Notes: a model not told the origin generated them from the sequence alone. 64,000 nucleotides of DNA from Burkholderia sp. WSM2232 (GCF_000472545.1 NZ_AWZV01000023.1:52160-116159), one strand, 5' to 3'. Positions 26,695-36,579 are shown, counted from the stretch's first letter. Numbers and translations are program-made.

Positions 26695-28383
26695 TCATAC
26701 GTGAGCCGCCATCGCGTCGGGCGACACCGCTTCTTCGCTCAGCGCAGGCCCGTCGAGATGCGCGAGGCGCTCAAGTAAAGCGCGCCAGTACTTGAGATGC
26801 TCGAAAGCGTCAGGTGCGACTTCGGTGTCGAAGCACACCGCGCGCGCCCACTCTTGTGCGCTGAGCGGCTCCTCGTTCGCCAGTTGCCTGACGAGGACAA
26901 CAAGCCCGGCGTCGGACTCGGCATGCACCTGCGCCTGCGCGGTGCGCCTGCTGACACGCTCCGCCAGCAGACAGGTCCGCGCGTGAAAATCGAGCAGGAG
27001 CACCGGCACGCCCATGGAGCCGGCAAGGGCCGCGAATCTCTCCCGGTGAGCGCGTTTCAGGAATGTCGCATCGACCAGCGCCGGATAGTCCGAAGCCAGC
27101 ACCTGACGTGTGAGAGACAGCAGGGCGTCGTAATGTCTGTCTATGGCCTGAGCCGTATAAGCGCTGGGCGGCAACGGGCGCGTATCCGGCAATGCGAAAG
27201 GGCGCACGCGCTTGCGTTCGCTATCGCTGGAAACGCGTACCGCACCGATCAGACTGACGAGTGCCTCGCTCGCCGCGGATTTGCCCGAGCCCGAATAGCC
27301 GTGGCACAACAGCAAATAGGGCCGGGGCTTCGCAGCCAGCCGTTCAGCCAGTGCCAGGTAGCGGTTCACCTCGGTCAGCGGCTGATGCTTCGAGCCGCCG
27401 CGCGTTTTGAGCGCCGCCGCCAGTGCCCGCACCAGCGCGCGATAAACCGAGTAGTAGCGCAGCGCCGGCAACGCGCCGAAATCGCCAGTGCGTCGCAGCC
27501 AGCCGTTCAGCAAGCGGGCGGCGAGATCGTCGCGTCCGTGCGCCTGCAGGTCCATGAGCAGGAAGCTGAGGTCGCTGGCCACATCGATCCATCGCAACGC
27601 GTTGCTGAATTCGATGCAATCGAACATCACCACGCGCTTGCCTCGCCGCAGCACGTTGCCAAGATGCAGGTCGCCGTGGCATTCACGCACGAAACCGCCG
27701 GCGCGGCGCGCCTCGAAATGTTCCGCGAGCCGCACCCACTCTCTTTCGCACCATTCACGAATCGAGGCCGGCACGTGCACGCCGGCCTCGCGTCCCAGCT
27801 TGGCCAGGTTGTCCAGCACTGCTTGCATCTGCGTTCGCACGGTGGACGCCGCACCGAAGCTGCCGCGCGGCACCGCTCGCGATGCGCGACGATGAGCCGC
27901 GGCGAGACTGTCGGCCAGCGCGTCCATCTCCGGAAAGCCGAGCGCTTCGTGCGCGACTAATCCGTCGAACACCTCGCGTTCGTCGAAGCGCCGCATCTTC
28001 ACCACATGTTCGACGACGCGTCCGCGCCGCCCAATCTTGCAGACCCGGCCCTCGCGGACGATAGTCCCCACCCCGCGATACAACTCGCGTGCAAAGCGCC
28101 GGTTCAGCCGCACTTCGTCTTCGCACGCGCGTTGCCGCGCGGCGGGTGAGGTGAAGTCGAGAAAGCCCGGATCGACCGGCTTCTTCAGTTTGTACGCGTA
28201 GCGTCCAGCCAGATAAACCACTGAGATATGGGTTTCGATCCGGCGGATACGCCCGGCGGGATGGCAATAGGATGCGGGCCGTTGCAAGGCCCGGTCGATA
28301 TCGGACCAGCCGCGCCGTGCGAGGCGCTCACGTTGCCTCGCATGCAGCGTTCGGTGCTGCGGCGAAAGAAGAGGTTCGGCCAT
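26695..28383 (-). CDS. Bifunctional aminoglycoside phosphotransferase-like/AAA ATP-binding protein
   Basis: 562 residues. The N-terminal ~340 residues have the APH/choline-kinase catalytic site (HGDLHLGN, then a metal-binding Asp in VMFDCIEFSNALRWIDVASDLSF). The C-terminal ~200 residues are a zeta-toxin/AAA-type kinase with P-loop GYSGSGKS. The substrate is unknown, and resistance to antibiotics should not be assumed. Proteins of this architecture often sit among hypoxia or universal-stress genes. The ATG at 28383 has GGAG nine bases upstream. The FNR-type box at 28491-28504 lies about 110 bases upstream, shared with the divergent small gene. Confidence 0.82.
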   Translation of the reverse strand: MAEPLLSPQHRTLHARQRERLARRGWSDIDRALQRPASYCHPAGRIRRIETHISVVYLAGRYAYKLKKPVDPGFLDFTSPAARQRACEDEVRLNRRFARELYRGVGTIVREGRVCKIGRRGRVVEHVVKMRRFDEREVFDGLVAHEALGFPEMDALADSLAAAHRRASRAVPRGSFGAASTVRTQMQAVLDNLAKLGREAGVHVPASIREWCEREWVRLAEHFEARRAGGFVRECHGDLHLGNVLRRGKRVVMFDCIEFSNALRWIDVASDLSFLLMDLQAHGRDDLAARLLNGWLRRTGDFGALPALRYYSVYRALVRALAAALKTRGGSKHQPLTEVNRYLALAERLAAKPRPYLLLCHGYSGSGKSAASEALVSLIGAVRVSSDSERKRVRPFALPDTRPLPPSAYTAQAIDRHYDALLSLTRQVLASDYPALVDATFLKRAHRERFAALAGSMGVPVLLLDFHARTCLLAERVSRRTAQAQVHAESDAGLVVLVRQLANEEPLSAQEWARAVCFDTEVAPDAFEHLKYWRALLERLAHLDGPALSEEAVSPDAMAAHV

Positions 28384-28490
28384 GATCGGCTCCGCGATTG
28401 CAATGACGACCGCTTCAGGATAGGCACAGCCCGACGTGCGTCTATTGATGGAAATCATTGTTCGCAGAAGCTGCCGCCGGTGAATGCCAC

Positions 28491-28531
28491 TTGATACATG
28501 TCAACCGTCGGGGCGCGAGCCCATCTAAAGT
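28491..28531 (+). promoter_or_regulatory. FNR/DNR-type box with -10 toward the 28698 gene
   Basis: TTGATACATGTCAA (28491-28504) has the two half-sites and 4-base spacing of FNR/ANR/DNR operators. TAAAGT at 28526-28531 is a 4/6 match to a -10 hexamer at the class II distance, predicting a start near 28539 and a ~160-base leader before the ATG at 28698. On the minus strand no -10 fits as well, so control of the phosphotransferase gene is less certain. Confidence 0.7.
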
Positions 28532-28697
28532 CGGTCGTATGGCAAGCCGGCTTCAATCGTGCCGACCTGCGTTGCGCGGCGCGTCACAGGCGTATCGGAC
28601 CTCGTGAGCATGAGCATCGGCAAGCTTGCGACGCCCTGAGCGCAGCGCATTCGGGTGCGGTTGGGTTAGCTCATCGGTCAGACATCAGGAGTAGCAC

Positions 28698-29015
28698 ATG
28701 ACGCTTACTGGAAACGTTGGTGACGGACATTGGTCGGTCTCGGCGGTCACCCATTCGACGACGGGCGGATTCGACTGCTCAATCAAGATCAGCCACGCCG
28801 CTCCGGAGGGCGACTTCAATCACGAGTTCAAGCACAGCAGCATTTGGCCGACCGAGCGGGAGGCGGTACTTGCCGGCTTGCGCGAAGGCATGGTGTGGGT
28901 GCAGCTCAAAATGTCGAATACACTGTCGATTGGCCTGACCGGCGCACAGCGATCCCACCGCAGCGCGAGTGAGGAGGCTTGCCATGCCAGTGTCCGGGCG
29001 GGTGACGAGGAGTGA
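28698..29015 (+). CDS. Small conserved-looking protein of unknown function
   Basis: 105 residues, no signal peptide or membrane helix. The first 75 residues look folded and beta-rich (HWSVSAVTHSTTGGFDCSIKISHAAPEG, then a helical TEREAVLAGLREGMVWVQLKM); the last 30 are polar and may be disordered. A CAGGAG site precedes the ATG. Related short proteins occur in Burkholderia and are sometimes labelled as epimerases without support. Predicted FNR-type control at 28491 suggests a low-oxygen role; function unknown. Confidence 0.7.
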   Translation: MTLTGNVGDGHWSVSAVTHSTTGGFDCSIKISHAAPEGDFNHEFKHSSIWPTEREAVLAGLREGMVWVQLKMSNTLSIGLTGAQRSHRSASEEACHASVRAGDEE

Positions 29016-29290
29016 TCTTCGCCGCTTGCGTCTGAACCGGCGGGCAATAGATCAGGCGAGGCGCGATGCCTCGTCCGCAGAGGATTCGATATTGATGGGG
29101 ATCGCCAGGTGGCGCGCACCCTGAAAAAAGCAGACTTACTTCAGTCAAAGAGTCGGCGCCGCCGCCCAAAAAGACGGACCTGTGCGCCGTCAGTTTGAGA
29201 CTCGCCGCATTATCCCGCGTATCTGCACCATCGGATTTCCGGTGCGAAGCGCATTTTCCAGATTCCATGCGACGACCGAAGGGCGCCACG

Positions 29291-30415
29291 TCACGCCATC
29301 TGACCAACCGTCCTGCGAAATCGCCGTAAGGCCAGAGCAAACAGGACCGACCCGATCGCGATCAGGATCAGGAACGGCCGCCAGGCGACGTCGAGGCCCG
29401 CGCCCCGATACAGAATGGCCTGCCCCAGTTCGACAAAGTGAGTGGTGGGCGCGAGCAGCATGACGTCCTGAACGATCTTCGGCATGCTTTCACGCGGCGT
29501 AATGCTGCCGGAGAGCATCTGCAACGGAAGAAGTACGAGAACCACAAGCATGCCGAACTGCGGCATGCTGCGCGCGAGCGTCGCCATGTAAATGCCCATC
29601 GACGTCGTGGCAAACAGATGCAGCGCCGTGCCGACCATGAACAGGCCCACGGAACCTTCAATTGGCACATGCAGCGCGCCTCGCACGACGAACGTCAGTG
29701 AAGCGGTCGCCACTGCCATGACCACGAGTCCCATCGACCAGACTTTTGCCAGCATGATCTCTGCCGGGGTGACCGGCATGACCAGCAGATGTTCGATCGT
29801 GCCGTGTTCGCGCTCGCGTATCAGCGCAGCGCCCGTGAGGATGATCGACAGCATCGTGACGTTGTTGATGATCTCCATCAGTGCGCCGAACCAGGTCTGC
29901 TCGAGGTTCGGATTAAAGCGCATATGCACGGCAAGATCGACGGGCGGCGGCGCGCTGTCCCGGTAGCGCGCCACAAAACCCGCAATCTCGCCGGACACGA
30001 TCTGTTGCACGTAGCTGCTGCCTGTGAACGCCTGGCTCATGCGCGTCGCGTCGACATTGAACTGTATCGACGCAGGTCTTCCGGCCAGCACATTCCGCTG
30101 GAAGTCGGGCGGAATATCGAGCGCGAACGTGTATTCGCCCGTATCGAGCCCGCGGTCGACTTGCGCCGGGGTAATCAGACGCGCGGTGCCGAACTGCGGC
30201 GGAAAAAACGCAGCGGCAATGCGGGCGGACAAGGGCGAAGCGTCTTCGTCGACGATCGCAATGGGCGCCATATGCAGCGTGTCCGGTTGCGCGGTTGCGG
30301 CGGAATAGATCGCCACTGTAAAGGTGTAGGCGATCAGCACGACCATCATCGGATCGCGCCACAAACTCCACAGTTCCTTGACCCCGAGGCGGTAGATGTT
30401 CGCGATGTGGCGCAT
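29291..30415 (-). CDS. ABC-2 type permease, YhhJ/YbhR-like
   Basis: 374 residues. One N-terminal helix, a large periplasmic domain (residues 45-180), then five helices, with a cytoplasmic RE-rich turn (GAALIREREHGTIEHLL) that is the signature of ABC-2 exporters. It starts two bases after the stop of the double-NBD gene and is the last gene of the efflux operon. In the related E. coli yhiI-rbbA-yhhJ set this protein is the partner permease of the NBD-permease fusion. Substrate unknown. Confidence 0.88.
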   Translation of the reverse strand: MRHIANIYRLGVKELWSLWRDPMMVVLIAYTFTVAIYSAATAQPDTLHMAPIAIVDEDASPLSARIAAAFFPPQFGTARLITPAQVDRGLDTGEYTFALDIPPDFQRNVLAGRPASIQFNVDATRMSQAFTGSSYVQQIVSGEIAGFVARYRDSAPPPVDLAVHMRFNPNLEQTWFGALMEIINNVTMLSIILTGAALIREREHGTIEHLLVMPVTPAEIMLAKVWSMGLVVMAVATASLTFVVRGALHVPIEGSVGLFMVGTALHLFATTSMGIYMATLARSMPQFGMLVVLVLLPLQMLSGSITPRESMPKIVQDVMLLAPTTHFVELGQAILYRGAGLDVAWRPFLILIAIGSVLFALALRRFRRTVGQMA

Positions 30416-30417
30416 GC

Positions 30418-33204
30418 TCAGGTCTCCTGCTTTTTCAGCAACGCCGTGGTCAGGCCGAGCACCACCGGTATGGCGGCCAGTAGCGGCCAGAATTGCGCCT
30501 GAAGCTCGGCAAAGCCCAGCGCCTTGTTGATCACGCCGCGGCTGATCGTGAACATGTAGGTGGCCGGATAGATCGAGCCGATGAAGCGCCCGCTGCCGTC
30601 CATCGACGACAGGGGATTGATCAGGCCGGAGAACTGGATTGCGGGAATGAGCGTGCCGATCATCGTCAGGAAGATTGCGGCGATCTGACTGCGGGTGAAC
30701 GTGGATGCCAGCATGCCGGCGCCGGTCGCGACGGTGCTGTAGACCAGCACCGCGGCGAGTAGCGTCAGGAAGTTGCCTTTGACCGGCACGCCGAAAGCAA
30801 TTCGGGCAAATAGCGTCATCAGCAGGAAGTTGAGGACAGCCAGTAGCACATATGGCACCTGTTTGCCCAACAGAAACTCGCTGCGCGTGACCGGCGTCAC
30901 ATACAGATTGATGATCGAGCCCAGTTCGCGTTCGCGCACGACCGCGAGAGCGGTCAGCATGGCAGGCAGCATCAGGAGCAGCAGCGGGATGATCGCGGGC
31001 ACCATTGCCGGAGCGCTTTTCACGTCAGGGTTGTAGCGAAAGCGCGTCTCGATTTTGACCTGCGCGGCAGGCGTCGTGCCGAGCCGACGGATGCTCTGGT
31101 CGATTAGCCACGCCTGATGCAGCCCGAGCACATATCCACGAATTGTTTCCGCGCGCTGCGGCATCGCGCCGTCGATCCATACACCGAGTTGCACGGGCGT
31201 GCCGCGTTGGAGGTCGCGGGCGAAATGCGGGGGAATTTCGATGGCGAGGGACAGCCGGCCGCTGCGCATGCGCTTGTCCAGATCGTCGTAGTCGGCGAGC
31301 GGGGCCTGTTCCACGAAGTAACGCGAGCCCGACATGGTCAGCGCGTAATCGTGACTCAGTTCCGTCTGGTCGCGATCGAGGACCGCGTAGGTGAGACTTT
31401 CGACATCGAGGCTGACGCCATAGCCCATCACGAGCATCAACACGACTGAGCCGAGCAGGGCGAGCGTGGCGCGCACCGGGTCGCGGCGCAACTCGAGCGC
31501 TTCCCGCCACATGTAGGTCAACGCCCGGCTCAGACTGAACACGCGCGGCTGCGCGCGGCCTGGTGAGCTTGCCGGCGCGGGTGTACTCGAAAAGTTCGTG
31601 CTGGCCGGCGCTTCGATCGTCGCTTCAGCGCCAGCGCCTGGCTCCGCTTTTTCGGCGCCCGCTTCGGTCAGGTAGCCGATGAAGGCCGCTTCGAGGGAGG
31701 CCGCGCCGCGCAGGCGTATGAGTTCCGCTGGGGAACCGGTCGCGAGCACGTGGCCGGCATGCATCAGCGAAATGCGGTCGCAGCGCTGCGCCTCATTCAT
31801 GAAGTGCGTCGAGATGAAGATCGTCACCTTGTCGCGGCGGGCAAGCTGGATCATCAACTGCCAGAAATTGTCGCGAGCGACGGGGTCCACGCCCGACGTC
31901 GGTTCGTCGAGAATCAGTAGCTCCGGCTTGTGCACCATCGCGACCGCCAGCGAAAGACGTTGCCGCATGCCGAGTGGCAAGCTGCCGGGCAATGCGTCGC
32001 GCACTTCCGCAAGGCCGAAGCGGCTCACCATCTCGTCGACCCGGGCGGCAATCGCTTGCGGCGGCACGTGAAACAGCTGCGCATGCAATACCAGGTTCTG
32101 CTGAACCGTCAGTTCGCCATAGAGCGAAAACGCTTGTGACATGTAGCCGACGCGGGTACGCGTGTCGATATCGTTGGGGTCCACTTCGTGCCCGAACAGC
32201 TTCGCCGACCCTTCGCTCCCGGGCAGCAGGCCGGTCAGCATCTTCATCGTGGTCGACTTGCCGCAACCGTTGGAGCCCAGAAACCCGAAGATTTCGCCGC
32301 GTCGAATGCGAAAGCTGACGTGATCGACTGCGACGAAATTGCCGAAGCGCATGGTCAGCTTGCTCGCTTCGATGGCGAGTTCGCCCGCGGCGTCGGCGGC
32401 CAGCGGCTCCACGACGACCGGCTGATGACCGCGGCGGCGTTCCTCCGGCAGCAACGCGATGAATGCTGCTTCCAGCGTGTTCTGATGCGTGCGCGCGAGC
32501 AGTGAGCGCGGCTCGCCGGTCGCAAGGATCCGGCCTGCATCCATTGCGACCAGCGAATCGAAGCGCGCGGCCTCGTCCATGTAGGCGGTTGCGACGATGA
32601 CGCTCATGCCGGGGCGGCCGGCACGGATGCGCGCGATCAGATTCCAGAACTGTGCGCGTGCCAGTGGATCGACGCCGGTGGTCGGCTCGTCGAGAATCAG
32701 CAAGTCGGGGTCGTGAATCAGGGCGCAACAGAGCGCCAGCTTCTGTTTCATGCCGCCGGACAGTTTGCCGGCCGGCCGCGCCAGAAACGGCTTCAGGCCG
32801 GTGCTGGCGGTCAGCGAGTCGATCCGCTCGCGGCGCTCGGCGGCGTCGTGACCGAACAGCCGCGCGAAGAATTGCAGGTTCTCCTCGACGGTGAGCGTCG
32901 GGTACAGATTTTTTCCCAAGCCTTGTGGCATGTACGCGATGCGCGGGCAGACGAGCGCCCGGTGTCGTCGCGAGCGCATGTCGCCGCCCAGCACCTCGAC
33001 GCTGCCTTGCTGAACCGCGCGGGCGCCGGCCGCGAGCGCCAGCAGACTGGACTTGCCCACGCCGTCCGGTCCGATCAGTCCGGTCATGCGGCCGGCGGGA
33101 ACGTCCAGAGTGAGATTGTCGAGCGCAACGGCATTCGCGTAGCGCAGCACGACGTTGCGCAGCCGGATGACCTGCGAGGCTTCAGCCGTTGTCGCGCCGC
33201 TCAC
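30418..33204 (-). CDS. ABC exporter fusion: two ATPase domains plus ABC-2 permease (RbbA/YhiH-like)
   Basis: 928 residues. NBD1 (about 10-240) has GPDGVGKSS and signature LSGGMKQK; NBD2 (about 275-510) has GSNGCGKST, and its signature is degenerate (PLGMRQRLS in place of LSGGQ). A linker rich in Ala, Pro and Ser leads to an ABC-2 permease domain (about 560-928) with LTALAVVRERELGSI. This layout is shared with RbbA of E. coli, once described as ribosome-bound but now viewed as a transporter component. Start GTG 33204 overlaps the adaptor stop (GTGA); a GTG at 33237 is an alternative. Confidence 0.9.
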   Translation of the reverse strand: MSGATTAEASQVIRLRNVVLRYANAVALDNLTLDVPAGRMTGLIGPDGVGKSSLLALAAGARAVQQGSVEVLGGDMRSRRHRALVCPRIAYMPQGLGKNLYPTLTVEENLQFFARLFGHDAAERRERIDSLTASTGLKPFLARPAGKLSGGMKQKLALCCALIHDPDLLILDEPTTGVDPLARAQFWNLIARIRAGRPGMSVIVATAYMDEAARFDSLVAMDAGRILATGEPRSLLARTHQNTLEAAFIALLPEERRRGHQPVVVEPLAADAAGELAIEASKLTMRFGNFVAVDHVSFRIRRGEIFGFLGSNGCGKSTTMKMLTGLLPGSEGSAKLFGHEVDPNDIDTRTRVGYMSQAFSLYGELTVQQNLVLHAQLFHVPPQAIAARVDEMVSRFGLAEVRDALPGSLPLGMRQRLSLAVAMVHKPELLILDEPTSGVDPVARDNFWQLMIQLARRDKVTIFISTHFMNEAQRCDRISLMHAGHVLATGSPAELIRLRGAASLEAAFIGYLTEAGAEKAEPGAGAEATIEAPASTNFSSTPAPASSPGRAQPRVFSLSRALTYMWREALELRRDPVRATLALLGSVVLMLVMGYGVSLDVESLTYAVLDRDQTELSHDYALTMSGSRYFVEQAPLADYDDLDKRMRSGRLSLAIEIPPHFARDLQRGTPVQLGVWIDGAMPQRAETIRGYVLGLHQAWLIDQSIRRLGTTPAAQVKIETRFRYNPDVKSAPAMVPAIIPLLLLMLPAMLTALAVVRERELGSIINLYVTPVTRSEFLLGKQVPYVLLAVLNFLLMTLFARIAFGVPVKGNFLTLLAAVLVYSTVATGAGMLASTFTRSQIAAIFLTMIGTLIPAIQFSGLINPLSSMDGSGRFIGSIYPATYMFTISRGVINKALGFAELQAQFWPLLAAIPVVLGLTTALLKKQET

Positions 33205-34268
33205 TGCGGCACCTTGATCGCCAGCGAGGCCGGCCACGCGGCGTGCTCATCAATCCTGATCCAGGCCACGCCCGGCAGGCCTGTCTTGACAAGCTTCAGA
33301 TGCTTGAGCAGCAGTTCGCGGTTGATCCGTGCCTTGACGCGGAACATCAGCTTCTGGCGCTCGCTGGTGGTTTCCACGGTCTTCGGCGTGAATTGCGCGG
33401 TACTGGCGACGAACGACACGGTGGCGGGAATCACATAGTTGGGCGCCGCATCGAGTATCACACGTACTTCGGCGCCCAACGCGACCTTGCCGACCACCGT
33501 CTCGGGCAGGAAGAACGTCATGTAGACGTCGGAGAGATCGACGATGTTCAGGACCTTGCCGCCCGCAGGCAGCACTTCGCCTGGCTCGGCGATGCGATAT
33601 TGCACGCGGCCGTCGCGCGGCGCCGTCAACTGGCTGTCGCTGATGTCGGCTTCCACGCGCGCAACGGTCGCGAGCGCGGCATGCACAGCGGAGTGCGCGG
33701 CCACCAGTTGCGCGCGGGTTGCGTCGACGGCGGCCTGGGCGGCGGTGACCTGAGCTTTCGCGGCAAGGACGGTAGCTTGCGCGCCGCGCTCGCGAGCCCG
33801 ATCGTCGTCGAGTTCCTGCATGGAGGATGCGCCTTCTCGCGACAGCGTCTCCGAGCGCGCCAACTTGCGCCGCGCCGCGTCGAGTTCGCTTTCACGCTGG
33901 GAGACAATGGCCTCGGCGGCAGCCTTGTCGCTTTGCCTTTGCACGACTTGCGCTTCGATACTGAGCGCGGTGTTGAGCGCCTGCTGATGCTGCGCGCGTG
34001 CTTCGGCGAGTTGCGCGTCGAGCACGCTCACCTGCATGGTCGCCAGGGGCTGGCCTACGTTGACGAAGTCGCCTTCATCGACGGTAATGGTTTGGACACG
34101 GCCCGCCAGCTTGGTGGCCACGTCGATTTCGGTTGCCTCGATCCGGCCGTTGCCGCTGACGAAATCCGCGGCGGGACGCGACCCACGCAGCATCTTCGGG
34201 ACGTAGTAGGCGGCGGCAATCACGGCCAGTAGGGCGACAGCCAGTATCACTTTTCTTCTTGGGTTCAT
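33201..34268 (-). CDS. HlyD-family periplasmic adaptor (YhiI-like)
   Basis: 355 residues with one N-terminal anchor helix (VILAVALLAVIAAAYYV), a lipoyl-like half (GNGRIEATEIDVATKLAGRVQ), a long alpha-helical hairpin (residues about 85-215, rich in Ala, Gln and Glu), the second lipoyl half (LTAPRDGRVQYR) and a beta-barrel. It would bridge the inner-membrane ABC proteins and the outer membrane factor. Its ATG overlaps the stop of the outer membrane gene, and its stop overlaps the NBD gene. Confidence 0.93.
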   Translation of the reverse strand: MNPRRKVILAVALLAVIAAAYYVPKMLRGSRPAADFVSGNGRIEATEIDVATKLAGRVQTITVDEGDFVNVGQPLATMQVSVLDAQLAEARAQHQQALNTALSIEAQVVQRQSDKAAAEAIVSQRESELDAARRKLARSETLSREGASSMQELDDDRARERGAQATVLAAKAQVTAAQAAVDATRAQLVAAHSAVHAALATVARVEADISDSQLTAPRDGRVQYRIAEPGEVLPAGGKVLNIVDLSDVYMTFFLPETVVGKVALGAEVRVILDAAPNYVIPATVSFVASTAQFTPKTVETTSERQKLMFRVKARINRELLLKHLKLVKTGLPGVAWIRIDEHAAWPASLAIKVPQ

Positions 34269-35785
34269 GGCAATGGGCCTTGTTCATGCGCGATGTCGGC
34301 GGCGGGGGGCGTGCCGGTCTGCTCCCGGTCCTGCACGTCGCCGCCGAGCGCGGCATAGAGTGCGACGCGGCTCGAAAGCAATGCGCGGCGCGTCTGTATC
34401 AGTTGCTGTCGTGCATTGAGCAGGTCCCGCTGCGCATCCAGCACCTCCAGAAACGGCGTCGCGCCATTGTCGTATCTCAGCCTGGCGAGGCGGGCGCGCT
34501 CTGTCTGCGCCGCCAGCGTGTCTGTTTCCGTTTGAACCTGCGCGGCGAGCCACTCTCTTGCCGAAAGCGCGTTGGCCACGTCGCGAAAAGCTTCCTGAAT
34601 GGCTTTTTCGTATTGCGCGACCGCTTCGCCTTCACGGGCCCTGGCAAGTTCGAGATTGCTGCGATTGCGGCTGGCATCGAAGATAGGCAGCGAGATGTTG
34701 GGCATGAAGATCCATGCGCCGCTGCCCGATGCAAACAGGCCATGCAGATCGGTACTCGTCGACCCGACGGCGCCAGTCAGCGTGACGCGCGGAAAAAACG
34801 CCGCGCGTGCCGCGCCGATATTGGCGTTGGCAGCGCGCAACTGATGTTCCGCTGCGACGATGTCCGGACGCTTTTCAAGCAGCGACGAAGGCAGCCCTGG
34901 CTGCAGATTCGGGTACACGCTCGTGTCGGCGAGCGGCGCAGGTTGCAGCGGTGCGGGCGCGCCGACCAGGACGGCGAGTGCGTGGGCCTGAGTGGCGCGC
35001 GACTGTTCGAGCTGGGCAACCAGCACTTGCGCCTGCTGCAAGAGAATTTCTGACTGCCGGAGATCCAGCTTCGAGATCGCCCCGACCTCGAAGCGGCGGC
35101 GGAAGATTCGCAGCGATTCCGATCGGCTTGCGATCGTCTCGCGGGCAACGCAGATGCGTTCGTCGAGTTCGCGCAGCAGCAGATAATTGTCCGCTACGTT
35201 TGCGATGACGCCGAGCGTAGCGGCGCGGCGCGAGGCGTCGCTAGCCAGAAATTGCTCCAGCGCTGCGTCCTTGAGGTTGCGTACGCGGCCCCAGAAGTCG
35301 ACTTCCCAGTTGCTTTCGCTGAGCCCGACCTGATATGCGTCGGCGTCGAGACTACCGCCGGGCGCCAGCACGCCCGGCGTATGCAAACGGACATAGCCCG
35401 CGCCGGCAGCGATCGTGGGCAAGGTGTCGGCCCGCCGCACGCCATAGGTGGCGCGAGCTTGCTCGACGCGCCGCACGGCAATGCGCAGATCACGGTTCCC
35501 GCTAAGTGCCTGTTCGATCAGGGCCTGCAACTGGGCGTCGGGAAAATAGCTGCGCCAGTCGAGCTGGACTGGGGCCGATATGCCGTCGGCGGGCACAGCG
35601 GCGGACGAATCGGCGTTCCAGCTATCTGGAACTGGCAGGGCAGGACGCACATAGGACGGCGTGAACGACATGCATCCGCCTGCGCAGAGCGCCGCGGACA
35701 GTACGACTGCCGAGGCGAACGTCATGCCGCTACAAGGCGATGGACGTGTTGCTGGCGGCGGTCGGGAGCGCGACGATAAGAACAT
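34265..35785 (-). CDS. Outer membrane efflux factor, NodT/OprM family lipoprotein
   Basis: About 506 residues. After a signal peptide ending in ALCAGGC, the mature protein has the two repeats of the TolC-type barrel-tunnel fold (WRSYFPDAQLQALIEQAL…, then KRPDIVAAEHQLRAANANIGAARAAFFPRVTLTG…). The start is uncertain: 35785 (MFLSSRS) and 35725 (MTFASAV) are both possible and neither has a ribosome site. It is the first gene of the four-gene tripartite efflux operon, so this exporter brings its own outer membrane channel. The FNR-type box at 35996 is positioned to drive it. Confidence 0.88.
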   Translation of the reverse strand: MFLSSRSRPPPATRPSPCSGMTFASAVVLSAALCAGGCMSFTPSYVRPALPVPDSWNADSSAAVPADGISAPVQLDWRSYFPDAQLQALIEQALSGNRDLRIAVRRVEQARATYGVRRADTLPTIAAGAGYVRLHTPGVLAPGGSLDADAYQVGLSESNWEVDFWGRVRNLKDAALEQFLASDASRRAATLGVIANVADNYLLLRELDERICVARETIASRSESLRIFRRRFEVGAISKLDLRQSEILLQQAQVLVAQLEQSRATQAHALAVLVGAPAPLQPAPLADTSVYPNLQPGLPSSLLEKRPDIVAAEHQLRAANANIGAARAAFFPRVTLTGAVGSTSTDLHGLFASGSGAWIFMPNISLPIFDASRNRSNLELARAREGEAVAQYEKAIQEAFRDVANALSAREWLAAQVQTETDTLAAQTERARLARLRYDNGATPFLEVLDAQRDLLNARQQLIQTRRALLSSRVALYAALGGDVQDREQTGTPPAADIAHEQGPLP

Positions 35786-35966
35786 GAGTGCGTGCTGTGA
35801 ATTGGGCGGAATGGCTTCGGTCAAGGCAAGTGCCTGGGACGGACATTGGCTACGCAATGAGCGCTGCACTCCGCGCGGTCGCAAGCGGTTACTTGCGAGC
35901 AGGCGGAGCGCGGAGCGGCCGGGATTTCGACCCGCAACGCCCCATGTAACGTTTATGCTGCAAGTA

Positions 35967-36009
35967 CTTATAACCGACGCGGTGGATGGTGCAACTTGAT
36001 CTGGATCAT
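35967..36009 (-). promoter_or_regulatory. FNR/ANR-type class II promoter of the efflux operon
   Basis: TTGATCTGGATCAT at 35996-36009 is base-for-base the same as the box before arcD. On the minus strand TATAAG at 35972-35967 is a 5/6 match to a -10 hexamer at the class II spacing, predicting transcription from about 35961. The leader to the start codon would be 175-235 bases. Confidence 0.8.
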
Positions 36010-36579
36010 CCAGGCCCGGACAGGTCAGGGCGGCTTGCTTCGTATCGCAGCGTGTTCGATCCGAGGCGCGATGCATGCCATGCCATCCGCGTGCATTGGC
36101 AATACAAGCCAGATACTCTTGCCGGACGGATGCGAAGGGATCGCACAAATCTGGGAGGGGTGTTCGTCATCGAAGCGAACGGGTTGACGTCAGTACAACA
36201 AGGTCCGCGGCGCGCACACCATAGAAGGCTACTGCACGGGGTAAGCCGTTCGGCAGAACGAGTGCCGCCCGCCAGAGTGGTGGCGGTTTGAATGGTTGAC
36301 GAGCATCCTGGAGAAACGTTGCAATACGGCGCAACGTCCGATAGTTGAGCGTGAGATCAAACGGGCTGGATGCAAACGGGCTGGATGCAGCGCGCCGGGC
36401 GGGGGGGCCAGCAGGCGAGCTCGAACATGTCGCGCAATGTCCGGACGCTTCTGGTATCGATGCATGCGGCACCCCGACACGCGACGCGGCCAAGGCAATG
36501 TCCGCTGTTTCCGGGCGCGTCGTAGTCGCTCGGGTGCGCTCGGAAAGCATGGCAGGCGCGAGGCACTGCTCACTGCGCG
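36010..36579. other. Unassigned 570-base region
   Basis: No frame is clearly coding. A minus-strand frame ending at 36167 contains a stretch (36170-36350) with regular hydrophobic periodicity that could be the tail of a decayed small protein, but it has no proper start. The GC-rich direct repeat GGGCTGGATGCAAACGGGCTGGATGC-like unit near 36362-36390 is two copies of about 14 bases. Confidence 0.35.

Noticed and set aside
36167..36360. Minus-strand hydrophobic-periodic stretch
   Set aside because: Could be a decayed SpoIIAA/STAS-like tail, but there is no start, no ribosome site and no firm motif.
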